Part shown: in pieces, positions 44,933 to 53,807 of the stretch
Layout of the letters: every line of letters starts with the position of its first letter
Position numbering within the stretch: position 1 is the first letter of the stretch
DNA from: Polaribacter sp. L3A8
GTDB taxonomy: Bacteria > Bacteroidota > Bacteroidia > Flavobacteriales > Flavobacteriaceae
Reading direction: 5' to 3'
Length of the DNA: 64,000 nt
Assembly: GCF_009796785.1 (NCBI RefSeq)
Contig: NZ_CP047026.1
Span: forward strand, 3,206,501 to 3,270,500
Program-made: the position numbers and the translations under genes
Notes under the pieces: model-generated
Database searches by the model: none
Told to the model about the DNA's origin: nothing
Seen by the model: only the letters and a program-made list of their open reading frames with translations

Positions 44933-45928
44933 TTATTTAGAAAGTTCTAACATTCTGTTAATAGGAATTATTGCTTTTTTACATAATTCTGCATCAACTT
45001 CAATATCAGGTAATTCATGTTTTAAACACAAATACAATTTTTTCATTGTATTCATTTTCATATAAGCACACTCACTACAAGCACAAGTGTTGTCTTCTTT
45101 TGCAGGAGCAGGAATAATTATTTTATCAGGATTTTCTTGCAACATTTGAAACAAGATTCCAGCTTCTGTAGCTACAATAAACTTTTTCTTTTCACTATTT
45201 CTAACATGATTTAAAAGTCCAGAAGTAGAACCAATATATTTTGCAACCTTAAGCATGTGTGCTTCAGATTCTGGATGCGCAATTAATTCGGCATCAGGAT
45301 GCTCTTTATATAAGTCAATCAATTTTTCCATAGAAAAAGCTTCGTGTACCATACAAGCTCCGTCCCAAAGTAACATTTCTCTACCTGTTTCTTTGTTTAA
45401 ATAAGCGCCTAAATTTCTATCAGGAGCAAAAATAATAGGTTGGTCTAAAGGAATAGAGTCTATTATCTTTCTTGCGTTAGACGATGTACAAACGTAATCG
45501 CTTAAAGCTTTAATTTCTGCCGAACAATTAATATAAGTAACAACAAGATGATCTGGATGTTGTTTTTTAAATGCGGCAAAATCTTCTGGCGGACAAGAAT
45601 CTGCCAAAGAACAACCTGCTAATAAGTCTGGTAAAAGAACTTTTTTTGTTGGGTTTAATATTTTAGCGGTTTCTGCCATAAAATGAACACCCGCAAAAAC
45701 AATCATGTCTGCATCTGTTTTAGCAGCTTGTTGTGCTAATGCTAAACTATCACCAACAAAATCTGCAATTTCTTGAATTTCATCAATTTGATAATAATGC
45801 GCTAAAAGAACTGCATTTTTTTCTTTTTTTAGCTTTAAAATCTCCTCGACATAATTAATATCAGGAGTTTTAATATCTAAAAATCCTTTTTCAGTAAGAT
45901 TTTTCTTTGCAGTTTCTAAAGTTTCCAT
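44933..45928 (-). CDS. nadA: Quinolinate synthase NadA
   Basis: A 331-aa [4Fe-4S] enzyme that condenses iminoaspartate with dihydroxyacetone phosphate to quinolinate. Cluster-binding Cys are in [32 protein letters not shown] and the C-terminal [12 protein letters not shown]. It starts the nadA-nadB operon, with a minus-strand -7 element upstream. Confidence 0.96.
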   Translation of the reverse strand: METLETAKKNLTEKGFLDIKTPDINYVEEILKLKKEKNAVLLAHYYQIDEIQEIADFVGDSLALAQQAAKTDADMIVFAGVHFMAETAKILNPTKKVLLPDLLAGCSLADSCPPEDFAAFKKQHPDHLVVTYINCSAEIKALSDYVCTSSNARKIIDSIPLDQPIIFAPDRNLGAYLNKETGREMLLWDGACMVHEAFSMEKLIDLYKEHPDAELIAHPESEAHMLKVAKYIGSTSGLLNHVRNSEKKKFIVATEAGILFQMLQENPDKIIIPAPAKEDNTCACSECAYMKMNTMKKLYLCLKHELPDIEVDAELCKKAIIPINRMLELSK

Positions 45929-45955
45929 AAAAAATGTTTATTTTGAACTAGTGTG

Positions 45956-45963
45956 CAAATATA
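45956..45963 (-). promoter_or_regulatory. Promoter -7 element for nadA-nadB
   Basis: CAAATATA reads TATATTTG on the minus strand, an exact TAnnTTTG match 27 bp before the nadA start. Confidence 0.6.
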
Positions 45964-46032
45964 AACTCTATTTTGTTGCTAAGAAAATGATTGACCTCAT
46001 TCTATTAAATATTGATTATAATTTACTATAAA

Positions 46033-46611
46033 ATGAAATTTTCAGAAGCCTTTTGGGAAAAAAAATATACGAATAATAAGATTGGTTGGGATTTAGGAGA
46101 AGTGTCACCACCATTAAAAACGTATTTTGATCAACTAATAAACAAGAATTTAAAAATTCTAATTCCAGGTGGTGGAAATTCTTATGAAGCAGAATACCTT
46201 TTTAACAATGGTTTTAAAAATGTTTATGTGGTTGATGTTTCTAAAATTCCTTTAGAAAACTTAAAAAAGAGAGCTCCTGCGTTTCCATCAGAACAACTAA
46301 TTCATGCTAATTTTTTTGATGTCGAAACTACTTTTGATTTGGTGATAGAGCAAACTTTCTTTTGTGCTATAGATCCACTTTTAAGAGAAAAGTATGCGTT
46401 AAAAATGCATCACTTATTAAGAGCTAAGGGTAAATTGGTAGGTTTGCTTTTTGATGCAAAACTAAATGAAGATCATCCACCTTTTGGTGGAAGTAAAAAA
46501 GAGTATTTAAATTATTTTAAGCCATTTTTTAAAATACAGAAAATGGATTCTTGTTATAATTCGTATCCTAATAGAGTAGAAATGGAGTTATTTATAAAGT
46601 TAGAAAAGTAA
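46033..46611 (+). CDS. SAM-dependent methyltransferase of the thiopurine S-methyltransferase family
   Basis: A protein of 192 aa from ATG 46033; an in-frame TTG 21 bp upstream is ignored. The N-terminal WEKKYTNNKIGWDLGEVSPPL motif marks the TPMT family, and ILIPGGGNSYEAEYL is the SAM-binding loop. Relatives methylate thiols, halides or tellurite, so the natural substrate is uncertain. It is read towards cydA but the cyd promoter region lies between them. Confidence 0.88.
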   Translation: MKFSEAFWEKKYTNNKIGWDLGEVSPPLKTYFDQLINKNLKILIPGGGNSYEAEYLFNNGFKNVYVVDVSKIPLENLKKRAPAFPSEQLIHANFFDVETTFDLVIEQTFFCAIDPLLREKYALKMHHLLRAKGKLVGLLFDAKLNEDHPPFGGSKKEYLNYFKPFFKIQKMDSCYNSYPNRVEMELFIKLEK

Positions 46612-46629
46612 TTATAAAAGCGAACTGTT

Positions 46630-46645
46630 TGTGATAAATGTTACA
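46630..46645. promoter_or_regulatory. Crp/Fnr-type palindrome upstream of cydA
   Basis: TGTGAT-AAAT-GTTACA, an imperfect palindrome with one half like CRP/FNR (GTGAT) and one like the GTTACA half of the other boxes. Its centre is 32 bp from the centre of the putative -7 element at 46666, one bp less than elsewhere. Confidence 0.6.
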
Positions 46646-46665
46646 GATAAATAGCCTTGTTTTTG

Positions 46666-46673
46666 TATTTTTA
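46666..46673 (+). promoter_or_regulatory. Putative promoter -7 element for cydAB
   Basis: TATTTTTA differs from TAnnTTTG only at the last base and lies 18 bp before the cydA start. Confidence 0.5.
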
Positions 46674-46690
46674 CTATTTAAAACCACAAT

Positions 46691-48022
46691 ATGGAAGACA
46701 TGCTCTTTTATGATCGATTGCAATTTGCATTTACGATTACTTTCCACTACATATTTCCGCAATTAACAATGGGATTGTCATTAATGATTGTTTTCTTTAA
46801 ATGGAAATATTTAAGAAATAATGACGAAAAATATAACAATGCAGCCAAATTTTTTATGAAAATTTTTGCTGTTAATTTTACAATGGGTGTTGTCACAGGA
46901 ATTCCGATGGAATTTCAATTTGGTACCAATTGGGCAAAATTTTCTGAACTAACAGGAGGTATTATTGGTCAGACTTTGGCAATGGAAGGGATGTTTTCTT
47001 TCTTTCTAGAATCGTCTTTTTTAGCGCTCTTTATTTTTGGAGAAAAATTAATGGGACAAAAACTCCATTTTTTAACAGGTTTCTTAGTGTTTTTAGGTTC
47101 TTGGGCAAGTGGTTGGTTTATTTTAGCAACCAATGCTTGGATGCAACATCCTGTAGGTTATGAGGTTTTAGAGAACGGTAAATTCGTATTAGAAAACTTT
47201 TCTGCACTGTTTACAAACCCATGGTTGTTGCCTGCTTTTTTACATAATCAATTGGCATCAGTGGTAACTTCTTCTTTTGTAGTAGCAAGTATTGGTGCTT
47301 TTTACCTTTTAAGAAAAAAACAAGTTGAATACGGAAAGCTATTTTTAAAAACAGGAGTAATTTTTGGTTTAGTGTCAAGTCTTTTAGTGGCTTTTCCTAC
47401 AGGAGATTGGAATGCCAAAAACGTAGCTAAATATCAACCAGCTGCTTTTGCGGCTATGGAAGGAATTTTTGAAACCGAAGAAGCCGGAGCAGAAATTGTT
47501 TTGGTTGGTCAGCCAAATATGGTTGAAAAAAAATTAGATAATAAAATTGCAGTACCAAACATTTTAAGTTTTTTAACGCACCAAGATTGGAATAAACAAA
47601 TTCCGGGAATGGATCAATTTAAAAAAGAAGAATTGCCAGACAATATACCGGCGCTTTATTATTCTTATCATATAATGGTTGGTTTAGGTACTATTTTTAT
47701 TGGTGTTATGTTACTTTCACTTTTCTTTTTATGGCGCAGAAAATTGTATACTTTAAAACCCTTACTTTGGGTAATTATGTTTTTAGTACCGTTTCCATAC
47801 ATTGCAAATCTTACGGGTTGGTACACAGCAGAATTAGGTAGGCAACCTTATTTGGTGTATGGCTTATTAAAAACAAGCGATGGTATTTCGCCAACGGTTT
47901 CATCGGGTAATACTTTATTCACTTTACTAGGGTTTGTTGCTTTATATATGCTACTAGGTTTGTTATTTTTAGTTTTAGTTGGTAAAACGATTAATGAAGG
48001 TCCTAAACATCAAAAACATTAA
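46691..48022 (+). CDS. cydA: Cytochrome bd quinol oxidase subunit I
   Basis: A 443-aa haem-bearing subunit of the high-affinity bd oxidase that reduces O2 at low tension without pumping protons. His19 (haem b595 ligand in FHYIFP), the AMEGMFSFFLESSF segment with the two conserved Glu, the FLHNQLASV His region and GRQPYLVYG are all present. The Q-loop is short, as in the S-type subfamily. It is followed by cydB after 3 bp, and a Crp/Fnr-type box precedes it. Confidence 0.96.
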   Translation: MEDMLFYDRLQFAFTITFHYIFPQLTMGLSLMIVFFKWKYLRNNDEKYNNAAKFFMKIFAVNFTMGVVTGIPMEFQFGTNWAKFSELTGGIIGQTLAMEGMFSFFLESSFLALFIFGEKLMGQKLHFLTGFLVFLGSWASGWFILATNAWMQHPVGYEVLENGKFVLENFSALFTNPWLLPAFLHNQLASVVTSSFVVASIGAFYLLRKKQVEYGKLFLKTGVIFGLVSSLLVAFPTGDWNAKNVAKYQPAAFAAMEGIFETEEAGAEIVLVGQPNMVEKKLDNKIAVPNILSFLTHQDWNKQIPGMDQFKKEELPDNIPALYYSYHIMVGLGTIFIGVMLLSLFFLWRRKLYTLKPLLWVIMFLVPFPYIANLTGWYTAELGRQPYLVYGLLKTSDGISPTVSSGNTLFTLLGFVALYMLLGLLFLVLVGKTINEGPKHQKH

Positions 48023-48025
48023 ACT

Positions 48026-49099
48026 ATGGAAATTTTCTGGTACATTATAATAGCAATTGTTTTAGCAGTATTTTTTATTTTAGATGGGTATGATTTTGGT
48101 ACAGGAATCATTCATCTGTTTTTTGCTAAAAAAGAAAAAGATAAAGAAGTAATTGCAAAATCTGCAGGTTTGTTTTGGGATTCTAATGAGGTTTGGTTAG
48201 TTGCCGCTGGTGGAATGCTTTTTATGGCCTTCCCTACTTTTTATGCATCTGTTTTTAGTGGTTTCTATTTGCCATTAATCATTGTTCTATGGTTAATTAT
48301 TTTTAGAGCGATTGGGTTAGAATTTAGAAGTCAGTTTCATTTTCAAATGTGGAAAGACATTTGGGACAAATCATTTGGAGTTTCTAGTTTACTGTTAGCA
48401 TTGTTTTTTGGAATTGCCTTAGGGAATATTGTAAGAGGTGTAAATTTAGGTGGTGTAGAAAATGGAGTTTCTGTTTACGAAGGGCATTATTTTTTCTTGC
48501 CATTGTGGGACAGTAGTTTTAGTCCATTAACAGAACACCCTGGAGTTATAGACTGGTTTACTATTGTTATTGGTTTAATTTCTGTGGTTACTTTATCAAT
48601 TCATGGTGCTAATTGGGTTATTTTAAAAACCAATTCATCTATTAATAAAAAACTAAAAGGCGTTATTTTTAATTTGAATATTGTGTTAGCAGTTCTTACT
48701 GTTTTTTCTTTATTCGTTTGGCAAATAGTGAATCCTAATTCTTTGTATAATTTTGTTGATAAACCCTACTTTATGGTATTTCCTATTATTTATTTAACAG
48801 GAATCATGGGCTTGTTTTTTATCAAAAAAATAAAAAAAGATATTTATGGATTTGTATTCTCTACTTTATTAATTTTAGGAGGAATTACATCTTCATTGGC
48901 ATCTTTATTCCCTGTTTTACTACCTTCTGTTAATGATATTAATGAGCCTTTAACTATTTATAACACTACCACGTCTGAATACGGATTGTCTGTTGCTTTA
49001 ACTTGGGGAGTTATTGGGTTTATCCTACTTTTTGTATATATGATTATTCAAAAAAGATTAATGGGTGGTAAGGTTGATAAAATGGATTACGGACATTAG
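48026..49099 (+). CDS. cydB: Cytochrome bd quinol oxidase subunit II
   Basis: A 357-aa polytopic partner of CydA with about eight or nine transmembrane helices. The N-terminal FFILDGYDFGTGIIHLFFAK and SNEVWLVAAGGMLFMAFP are hallmarks of CydB. It starts 3 bp after cydA, and a small membrane protein follows after 15 bp. No CydX-type small subunit of the E. coli kind is obvious. Confidence 0.95.
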   Translation: MEIFWYIIIAIVLAVFFILDGYDFGTGIIHLFFAKKEKDKEVIAKSAGLFWDSNEVWLVAAGGMLFMAFPTFYASVFSGFYLPLIIVLWLIIFRAIGLEFRSQFHFQMWKDIWDKSFGVSSLLLALFFGIALGNIVRGVNLGGVENGVSVYEGHYFFLPLWDSSFSPLTEHPGVIDWFTIVIGLISVVTLSIHGANWVILKTNSSINKKLKGVIFNLNIVLAVLTVFSLFVWQIVNPNSLYNFVDKPYFMVFPIIYLTGIMGLFFIKKIKKDIYGFVFSTLLILGGITSSLASLFPVLLPSVNDINEPLTIYNTTTSEYGLSVALTWGVIGFILLFVYMIIQKRLMGGKVDKMDYGH

Positions 49100-49114
49100 T
49101 CTTATACTACTATT

Positions 49115-49411
49115 ATGACAGAAACCTTAATTTCTTTAATTAGTATCTTGGTAGGAATCATTGGTGCTATTAGTGCAGGTTTTGTTTTTAAGAAATATTC
49201 ATTTGGCATTGTTGGAAATACAATTGCTGGGGTTTTTGGAAGTATATTTTTGATAAAGTTTTTTGGACGATTGGGCTTTAATCCGCAATCAATAGTACAA
49301 AACGGAACATTTAATACTTCTTTATTTTTAATTAACTGTATTGTTTCATCTCTAGGAGGTGTTTTTGGGTTAATAGTTCTGAAACTAATCTATAATAAGC
49401 TAAATAAATAA
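49115..49411 (+). CDS. Small membrane protein downstream of cydB
   Basis: A 98-aa protein with three hydrophobic segments (about residues 5-26, 31-50 and 71-92) rich in Gly. I do not recognise the family; it resembles small glycine-zipper membrane proteins in general. The 15-bp gap to cydB suggests the same operon, so it may be accessory to the bd oxidase, but this is only by context. Its last codons form the left arm of a strong hairpin. Confidence 0.75.
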   Translation: MTETLISLISILVGIIGAISAGFVFKKYSFGIVGNTIAGVFGSIFLIKFFGRLGFNPQSIVQNGTFNTSLFLINCIVSSLGGVFGLIVLKLIYNKLNK

Positions 49412-49426
49412 CTGTTTATTTAGCTT
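49397..49426 (+). terminator. Hairpin at the end of the cyd operon
   Basis: A perfect 12-bp stem (aagctaaataaa / tttatttagctt) with loop taactg starts inside the last codons of the preceding gene. There is no T-run after it, so it may protect the 3' end or terminate weakly. Confidence 0.5.
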
Positions 49427-49464
49427 ACATGATATAAGTCATCTTATTTGTTTACAGTTCATTA

Positions 49465-49472
49465 TACATTTG
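49465..49472 (+). promoter_or_regulatory. Promoter -7 element for the TetR-ABC exporter operon
   Basis: TACATTTG, an exact TAnnTTTG match, 31 bp before the TetR start and directly beside the operator-like palindrome at 49473. Confidence 0.65.
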
Positions 49473-49488
49473 TTAACTAGTTGGTTAA
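49473..49488. promoter_or_regulatory. Operator-like palindrome, probable TetR site
   Basis: TTAAC-TAGTTG-GTTAA, an inverted repeat that begins at the base after the -7 element and so covers the start of transcription. A bound TetR repressor there would block its own operon. Confidence 0.6.
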
Positions 49489-49503
49489 ACTATTTAGTTG
49501 ATA

Positions 49504-50115
49504 ATGAAAAATAAGAAAAACGAAAACACCGAAAGTTTAATTTTAGAAGCTGCAAAATCCATTTTTCAAACAAAAGGGATGGATGGTGCTCGTATGCAAG
49601 AAATTGCAGATGAAGCGGATATTAACAAAGCCATGCTTCACTATTATTATAGAAGTAAACAGTTGCTTTTTGAGGCCGTTTTTAAAAATGCATTTTCATT
49701 ATTAGCTCCGCAATTAAATACCATTTTAAATGATGATTCCTCTATAGAGGATAAGGTGAGACATTTTTCATCAAACTATATTTCATTTATAGCAGAACAT
49801 CCTTATCTGCCAAATTTTATTATTCAAGAATTGAATAGAAATCCTGATTTCATTTTAAAAATGAAGGAAAGTAGTGCGTTTCCAAGTCTTGAAAAGTTTA
49901 GAAAACAAGTTGATTTTGAAGTAAAAAAAGGCAATATCAAAAAGATAAATGCAGCACAATTGTTTATTAATATTTTGGCTTTAAATGTATTTCCCTTTAT
50001 AGCAAAACCATTAATTCAAAACTTGATAGATGCAGATGATATAACATTTCAACAAATAATAGAAGAGCGCAAAACTGCGGTTGCAGATTTTATTATTAAT
50101 TCAATAAAAATATAA
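49504..50115 (+). CDS. TetR/AcrR family transcriptional repressor
   Basis: A protein of 203 aa from ATG 49504; an in-frame TTG 6 bp earlier is less likely. The N-terminal HTH (about residues 8-55) reads SLILEAAKSIFQTKGMDGAR, then MQEIADEADINKAMLHYYYRSKQLLF, as in TetR proteins. The C-terminal ligand domain resembles that of regulators of YbhFSR-type exporters. It is first in the exporter operon with the tolC-like gene 1 bp after it, so it most likely controls its own operon through the palindrome at 49473. The inducer is unknown. Confidence 0.92.
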   Translation: MKNKKNENTESLILEAAKSIFQTKGMDGARMQEIADEADINKAMLHYYYRSKQLLFEAVFKNAFSLLAPQLNTILNDDSSIEDKVRHFSSNYISFIAEHPYLPNFIIQELNRNPDFILKMKESSAFPSLEKFRKQVDFEVKKGNIKKINAAQLFINILALNVFPFIAKPLIQNLIDADDITFQQIIEERKTAVADFIINSIKI

Positions 50116-50116
50116 G

Positions 50117-51367
50117 ATGAAAAAAATAGTATTCATTTTAATAGCAAGCATTAGTGTTTCTACATTTTCGCAAGAGCGTTTAACGCTTACTGATTGTTAT
50201 CAATTGCTAGAGATAAATTATCCTCTGGTAAAGCAACATCAATTATTAGAAAATCAGCATCAAAAAGATGCAGAAATTATTTCTAATTCTAAATTGCCTC
50301 AATTTAATATTGATGCACAAGCAACGTATCAATCAGATGTTATAGAATTTCCTGTTGCAATGTCTAGTATTGAGCCGCAAAATAAAGATCAATATAGAGC
50401 AACTGTATCCGTAAATCAGTTAATTTATAATGGCGGCGCCACTGCAGCTAATTTAAAAGTAAAGGCTGCCGCATTAAAGACGAAAAAGAAAAATATTGAA
50501 ACATCTATCTATCAACTAAAAACGCAAATTAATCAGCTTTATTTTTCAATTTTATTAACACAAGAATCTTTAAAATTATTAGAGGTAAAAGAGCTTCAGT
50601 TACAAACTAAATTAAAAGAAGTAAAATCGGGTATTAAATACGGAACATTATTACCTGCTTCTGATACTGTTTTGGAGGCTGAATTATTAAAAATTAAACA
50701 GCAATTTATTGAGGTTGAAAGTAACAAATTATCTTTAATGGAAACGTTATCGAGTTTAATTGGGGAATCTTTAAATAGCGAAACAAAATTTGAAAAACCT
50801 TTAATAAAAACGCAATTACAAAGTGCAATAAATAGACCTGAATTAGACTTATTTCAATTAAAGAAAGAAGAAATAAATAATTATGAATCGCTTATTTCTA
50901 AACAAAATTCACCAAGATTAAATGGTTTTGCAACTGGTGGTTATGGTAACCCCGGATTAAATATGTTGGATAATTCTTTTCAAACGTTTTATACCGTTGG
51001 TGTTAAATTACATTGGAATGTTTTTGATTGGAATACCAATAAAAAACAGCAAGAAGTGGTTGCCATCAATAAAGATTTTATAGAAAATGAAACGGAAATT
51101 TTTAAATTAAATACCAATATAGCATTGGATAAGCAGCAAAAGGAAATTGAAAAAATTACTGCATTTATAAATTCTGATTTAGAGATTATAGCACTTCGTA
51201 AAAAGGTATTGAAGACGTTTGACTCTCAACTTAAAAATGGGGTCATTACATCATCAATTTACACAACAGAATTCACCAATTTATTTGAAGCAGAAAACAC
51301 TTTGTTAAAACATAAAATACAAATAGAATTAGCAAAAACAAATTACAATACTATAAAAGGAGAGTAA
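50117..51367 (+). CDS. TolC family outer-membrane channel of the ABC-2 exporter
   Basis: A 416-aa outer-membrane efflux protein with a Sec signal (MKKIVFILIASISVSTFSQ) and two TolC-type repeats of long helices. YQSDVIEFP and VKLHWNVFDWNTNKKQQEVV are recognisable family segments. It starts 1 bp after the TetR gene and precedes the HlyD gene, so this operon can build a complete envelope-spanning ABC pump. A decayed hairpin repeat separates it from HlyD. Confidence 0.92.
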   Translation: MKKIVFILIASISVSTFSQERLTLTDCYQLLEINYPLVKQHQLLENQHQKDAEIISNSKLPQFNIDAQATYQSDVIEFPVAMSSIEPQNKDQYRATVSVNQLIYNGGATAANLKVKAAALKTKKKNIETSIYQLKTQINQLYFSILLTQESLKLLEVKELQLQTKLKEVKSGIKYGTLLPASDTVLEAELLKIKQQFIEVESNKLSLMETLSSLIGESLNSETKFEKPLIKTQLQSAINRPELDLFQLKKEEINNYESLISKQNSPRLNGFATGGYGNPGLNMLDNSFQTFYTVGVKLHWNVFDWNTNKKQQEVVAINKDFIENETEIFKLNTNIALDKQQKEIEKITAFINSDLEIIALRKKVLKTFDSQLKNGVITSSIYTTEFTNLFEAENTLLKHKIQIELAKTNYNTIKGE

Positions 51368-51370
51368 ATA

Positions 51371-51446
51371 CGCCGCAAATTTCGCAGATCTACGAAGATA
51401 AAAAGTTTGCAAAAAAAATCAGCGATAATCTGTGAAATCAGTGGAA
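51371..51446. repeat. Hairpin repeat (CGCAGAT family), copy 1
   Basis: The left arm has cgccgcaaatttcgcagatc and the right arm ends gataatctgtgaaatcagtg. The arms pair imperfectly. It separates tolC and hlyD of the exporter operon, where the gap is 102 bp. Confidence 0.75.
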
Positions 51447-51469
51447 AAAAAATAAAAAAAAGAACTAAA

Positions 51470-52360
51470 ATGAAAAAATACACTCACATATTAATAGTAA
51501 GCATTATTGCCACAACATTATTTTCTTGCGTAAAAGACAATGGAAAAGCAGATGGTTATGGGAATTTTGAAGCTACAGAAATAATCATTTCTGCAGAAAA
51601 CAACGGAAAACTAATTCAGTTTACTATTGATGAAGGCGATCAACTTAAAAAAGATCAATTTGTAGGTTATATAGATACTGTACAATTGGCTTTAAAACGA
51701 GAACAATTAATGGTATCTAAATCTGTAATTAGTTCAAAATCTAAAGGAGTATTGTCACAAATTTCTGTGTTAAATTCCAAATTAAAAGCTGTCAGAATTA
51801 ATAAAGTTAGAATAGAAAACTTAATTAAAGATAATGCAGGTACACAGAAGCAACTCGATGACGTTTCCGGAGAAATAGATGTTATTAAAAGTCAGATTAA
51901 GAGTGTAGAAATTCAGAATGCACCTGTTGTGAATGAGCTAAAATCTATCGATGTTCAATTGAAACAAATTGATGATCAAATTCAGAAAAGTAAAATTATT
52001 AATCCCGCAAACGGAACCGTTTTAACCAAATATGCAGAGCCAAATGAAATTACTTCTTTTGGAAAATCTTTATATAAAATTGCAGATTTAAGTACGATGG
52101 AATTGCGTGTTTATATTAGTGAAACGCAATTGGCAAATATTAAAATAAGACAAAAAGTTACCGTTAAAATTGATGCTACAGATACAATGAAATCTTTTGA
52201 AGGTGTTGTTAGTTGGATTGCTTCTGAAGCAGAGTTTACACCTAAAATTATTCAAACCAAAGAAGAGCGCGTTGCCTTGGTATATGCTGTAAAAATTAAT
52301 GTTGCAAACGATGGAAGTTTAAAAATAGGGATGCCAGCAGAAATGTGGTTAAACAATTAA
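51470..52360 (+). CDS. HlyD family periplasmic adaptor (lipoprotein)
   Basis: A protein of 296 aa from ATG 51470. The ORF could open at a TTG at 51407, but that lies in the repeat and the ATG gives a clean lipoprotein signal (lipobox TLFSC, Cys17). The lipoyl half-domains (NFEATEIIISAENNGKLI and later INPANGTVLTKYAEPNEI) flank a long coiled coil (about residues 75-165). It is the likely adaptor (YbhG-like) linking the ABC-2 pump with TolC. A small lipoprotein gene follows after 32 bp. Confidence 0.9.
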   Translation: MKKYTHILIVSIIATTLFSCVKDNGKADGYGNFEATEIIISAENNGKLIQFTIDEGDQLKKDQFVGYIDTVQLALKREQLMVSKSVISSKSKGVLSQISVLNSKLKAVRINKVRIENLIKDNAGTQKQLDDVSGEIDVIKSQIKSVEIQNAPVVNELKSIDVQLKQIDDQIQKSKIINPANGTVLTKYAEPNEITSFGKSLYKIADLSTMELRVYISETQLANIKIRQKVTVKIDATDTMKSFEGVVSWIASEAEFTPKIIQTKEERVALVYAVKINVANDGSLKIGMPAEMWLNN

Positions 52361-52392
52361 GTTAATAATTATAATCAATAAAAATAAAGACA

Positions 52393-52830
52393 ATGAAACA
52401 ATTATTTTTAACAATCATACTCATAACTTTAGTAAGTTGTAAAGACGGTAAAAAGGAAGTTTCTATTGAAACCAATGGCGTGTATTCTAATACTTGGGTC
52501 AAAGAAATTAAGTTAAATAATGGTGATAAATGGTTAGCTAATTCAGAAACGAATGAAGGCATTTTAAAAATGAAAAAAAGCCTTAAAAAAGCATCTACAA
52601 ATACGTTAGAGGAATATTATCAATTGGCAGAAAAACTTAATAATGATAAGAATTACGTGATAAAAAATTGCTCAATGAAAGGTGATTCACATGATAATTT
52701 ACACATTTGGCTTTTACCATTAATGGCAAAAATTGATGCACTTTCTAAAACAAAAACTACTGAAGATGCCGCAAAATTGAAACAAAGTATCGAGGATAGT
52801 ATTAATGCATATGCTGATTATTTTGAATAA
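52393..52830 (+). CDS. Lipoprotein of unknown function inside the ABC exporter operon
   Basis: A 145-aa predicted lipoprotein (lipobox ITLVSCKDG, Cys16). The mature part is helical and has a notable block NCSMKGDSHDNLHIWLLPLM (about residues 95-114) with Cys, Met and two His that could bind a metal such as copper. I recall similar short proteins in Bacteroidota but cannot name a characterised family. It is followed directly (0 bp) by the first ATPase gene, so it is clearly within the operon and may modulate the pump or carry its substrate. Confidence 0.75.
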   Translation: MKQLFLTIILITLVSCKDGKKEVSIETNGVYSNTWVKEIKLNNGDKWLANSETNEGILKMKKSLKKASTNTLEEYYQLAEKLNNDKNYVIKNCSMKGDSHDNLHIWLLPLMAKIDALSKTKTTEDAAKLKQSIEDSINAYADYFE

Positions 52831-53733
52831 ATGAGTATTACAATTAGTAACATATCAAAATCGTATAAAAAAGTAAAAGCTTTAGAAAACATTTCTTTTA
52901 CAGTGAAACCGGGTGAACTTTTTGGGTTAATTGGTCCGGATGGAGCAGGTAAAACAACTTTGTTTAGAGTTTTAACTACGCTTTTAATTGCCAATGAAGG
53001 TACTGCGAGTGTTGCTAGTTTTGATGTAATTACAGACTATAAAAGTATTAGAAAGAATGTGGGTTATATGCCTGGGAAATTTTCTTTGTATCAAGATTTA
53101 ACCGTTGAGGAGAATTTGAATTTTTTTGCTACCATTTTTGGAACAACGATCGAAGAAAATTACGATTTAATTAAAGATATTTATATTCAAATAGCACCTT
53201 TTAAAAATAGAAGAGCAGGGAAATTATCTGGAGGAATGAAACAGAAATTAGCTTTGTGTTGTGCCTTAATTCACAAGCCAAAAGTGTTGTTTTTAGATGA
53301 ACCTACAACGGGAGTTGACCCAGTTTCTAGAAAAGAATTTTGGGAAATGTTAAAACGATTGCAGCAAAAGGGGATTACTATTTTGGTTTCTACGCCATAC
53401 ATGGATGAAGCAGCTTTGTGTGACAGAATTGCCTTAATTCAGGCTGGGAAAATTTTAGAAATAGATACGCCACAAGCCATTGTAAAACAGTATCCAAAAC
53501 AAATTTACAATGTAGGTGCTAATAATATGTATCAGCTTATTAATAGTTTAAAGGAGTATAAACACAATCATAGTGTGTATCCTTTTGGAGAATTTGTACA
53601 TTATACAGATGGTAGGTCAGATTTTAATCCAACGGAGTTAGAAACATTTTTAAAGTCTAAAAACCTAACCAATATCAGCATAGAAAAAACAGCCCCAACG
53701 ATTGAAGATACTTTTATGGAATTAGCAAAATAA
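52831..53733 (+). CDS. ABC transporter ATPase, first (YbhF N-terminal-half-like)
   Basis: A 300-aa ABC ATPase of the ABC-2/DrrA type. Walker A is GPDGAGKTT (near residue 37), the signature is LSGGMKQK and Walker B with the catalytic Glu is LFLDEPTTGVDP; all are intact. The C-terminal region (about residues 220-300) is extra. In E. coli the YbhF protein carries two such ATPases in one chain; here they are two genes. It begins immediately after the lipoprotein stop. Confidence 0.93.
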   Translation: MSITISNISKSYKKVKALENISFTVKPGELFGLIGPDGAGKTTLFRVLTTLLIANEGTASVASFDVITDYKSIRKNVGYMPGKFSLYQDLTVEENLNFFATIFGTTIEENYDLIKDIYIQIAPFKNRRAGKLSGGMKQKLALCCALIHKPKVLFLDEPTTGVDPVSRKEFWEMLKRLQQKGITILVSTPYMDEAALCDRIALIQAGKILEIDTPQAIVKQYPKQIYNVGANNMYQLINSLKEYKHNHSVYPFGEFVHYTDGRSDFNPTELETFLKSKNLTNISIEKTAPTIEDTFMELAK

Positions 53734-53735
53734 GT

Positions 53736-53760
53736 ATCAGTTAGAGCGCAGTGGAGAACT
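53736..53760. repeat. Degenerate half of a gagcgcagt-type repeat
   Basis: The segment agttagagcgcagtggagaa resembles the right arm of the hairpin at 59165-59217 (tcgagcgcagtcgaga) with a few changes. It sits in the 74-bp gap between the two ATPase genes and may be a decayed copy. Confidence 0.4.
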
Positions 53761-53807
53761 ATTTTGAATATCAAGACTGGGTTCAATGATACAAAACAGA
53801 AAAAATA

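Noticed and set aside
45988..45999. TGAT-N4-CTCA near the methyltransferase as an FNR box
   Set aside because: One half is mismatched and no -7 element lies 33 bp downstream.
51407..51469. N-terminal extension of HlyD from a TTG start
   Set aside because: It would be encoded by the hairpin repeat and would bury the lipoprotein signal; ATG 51470 is better.
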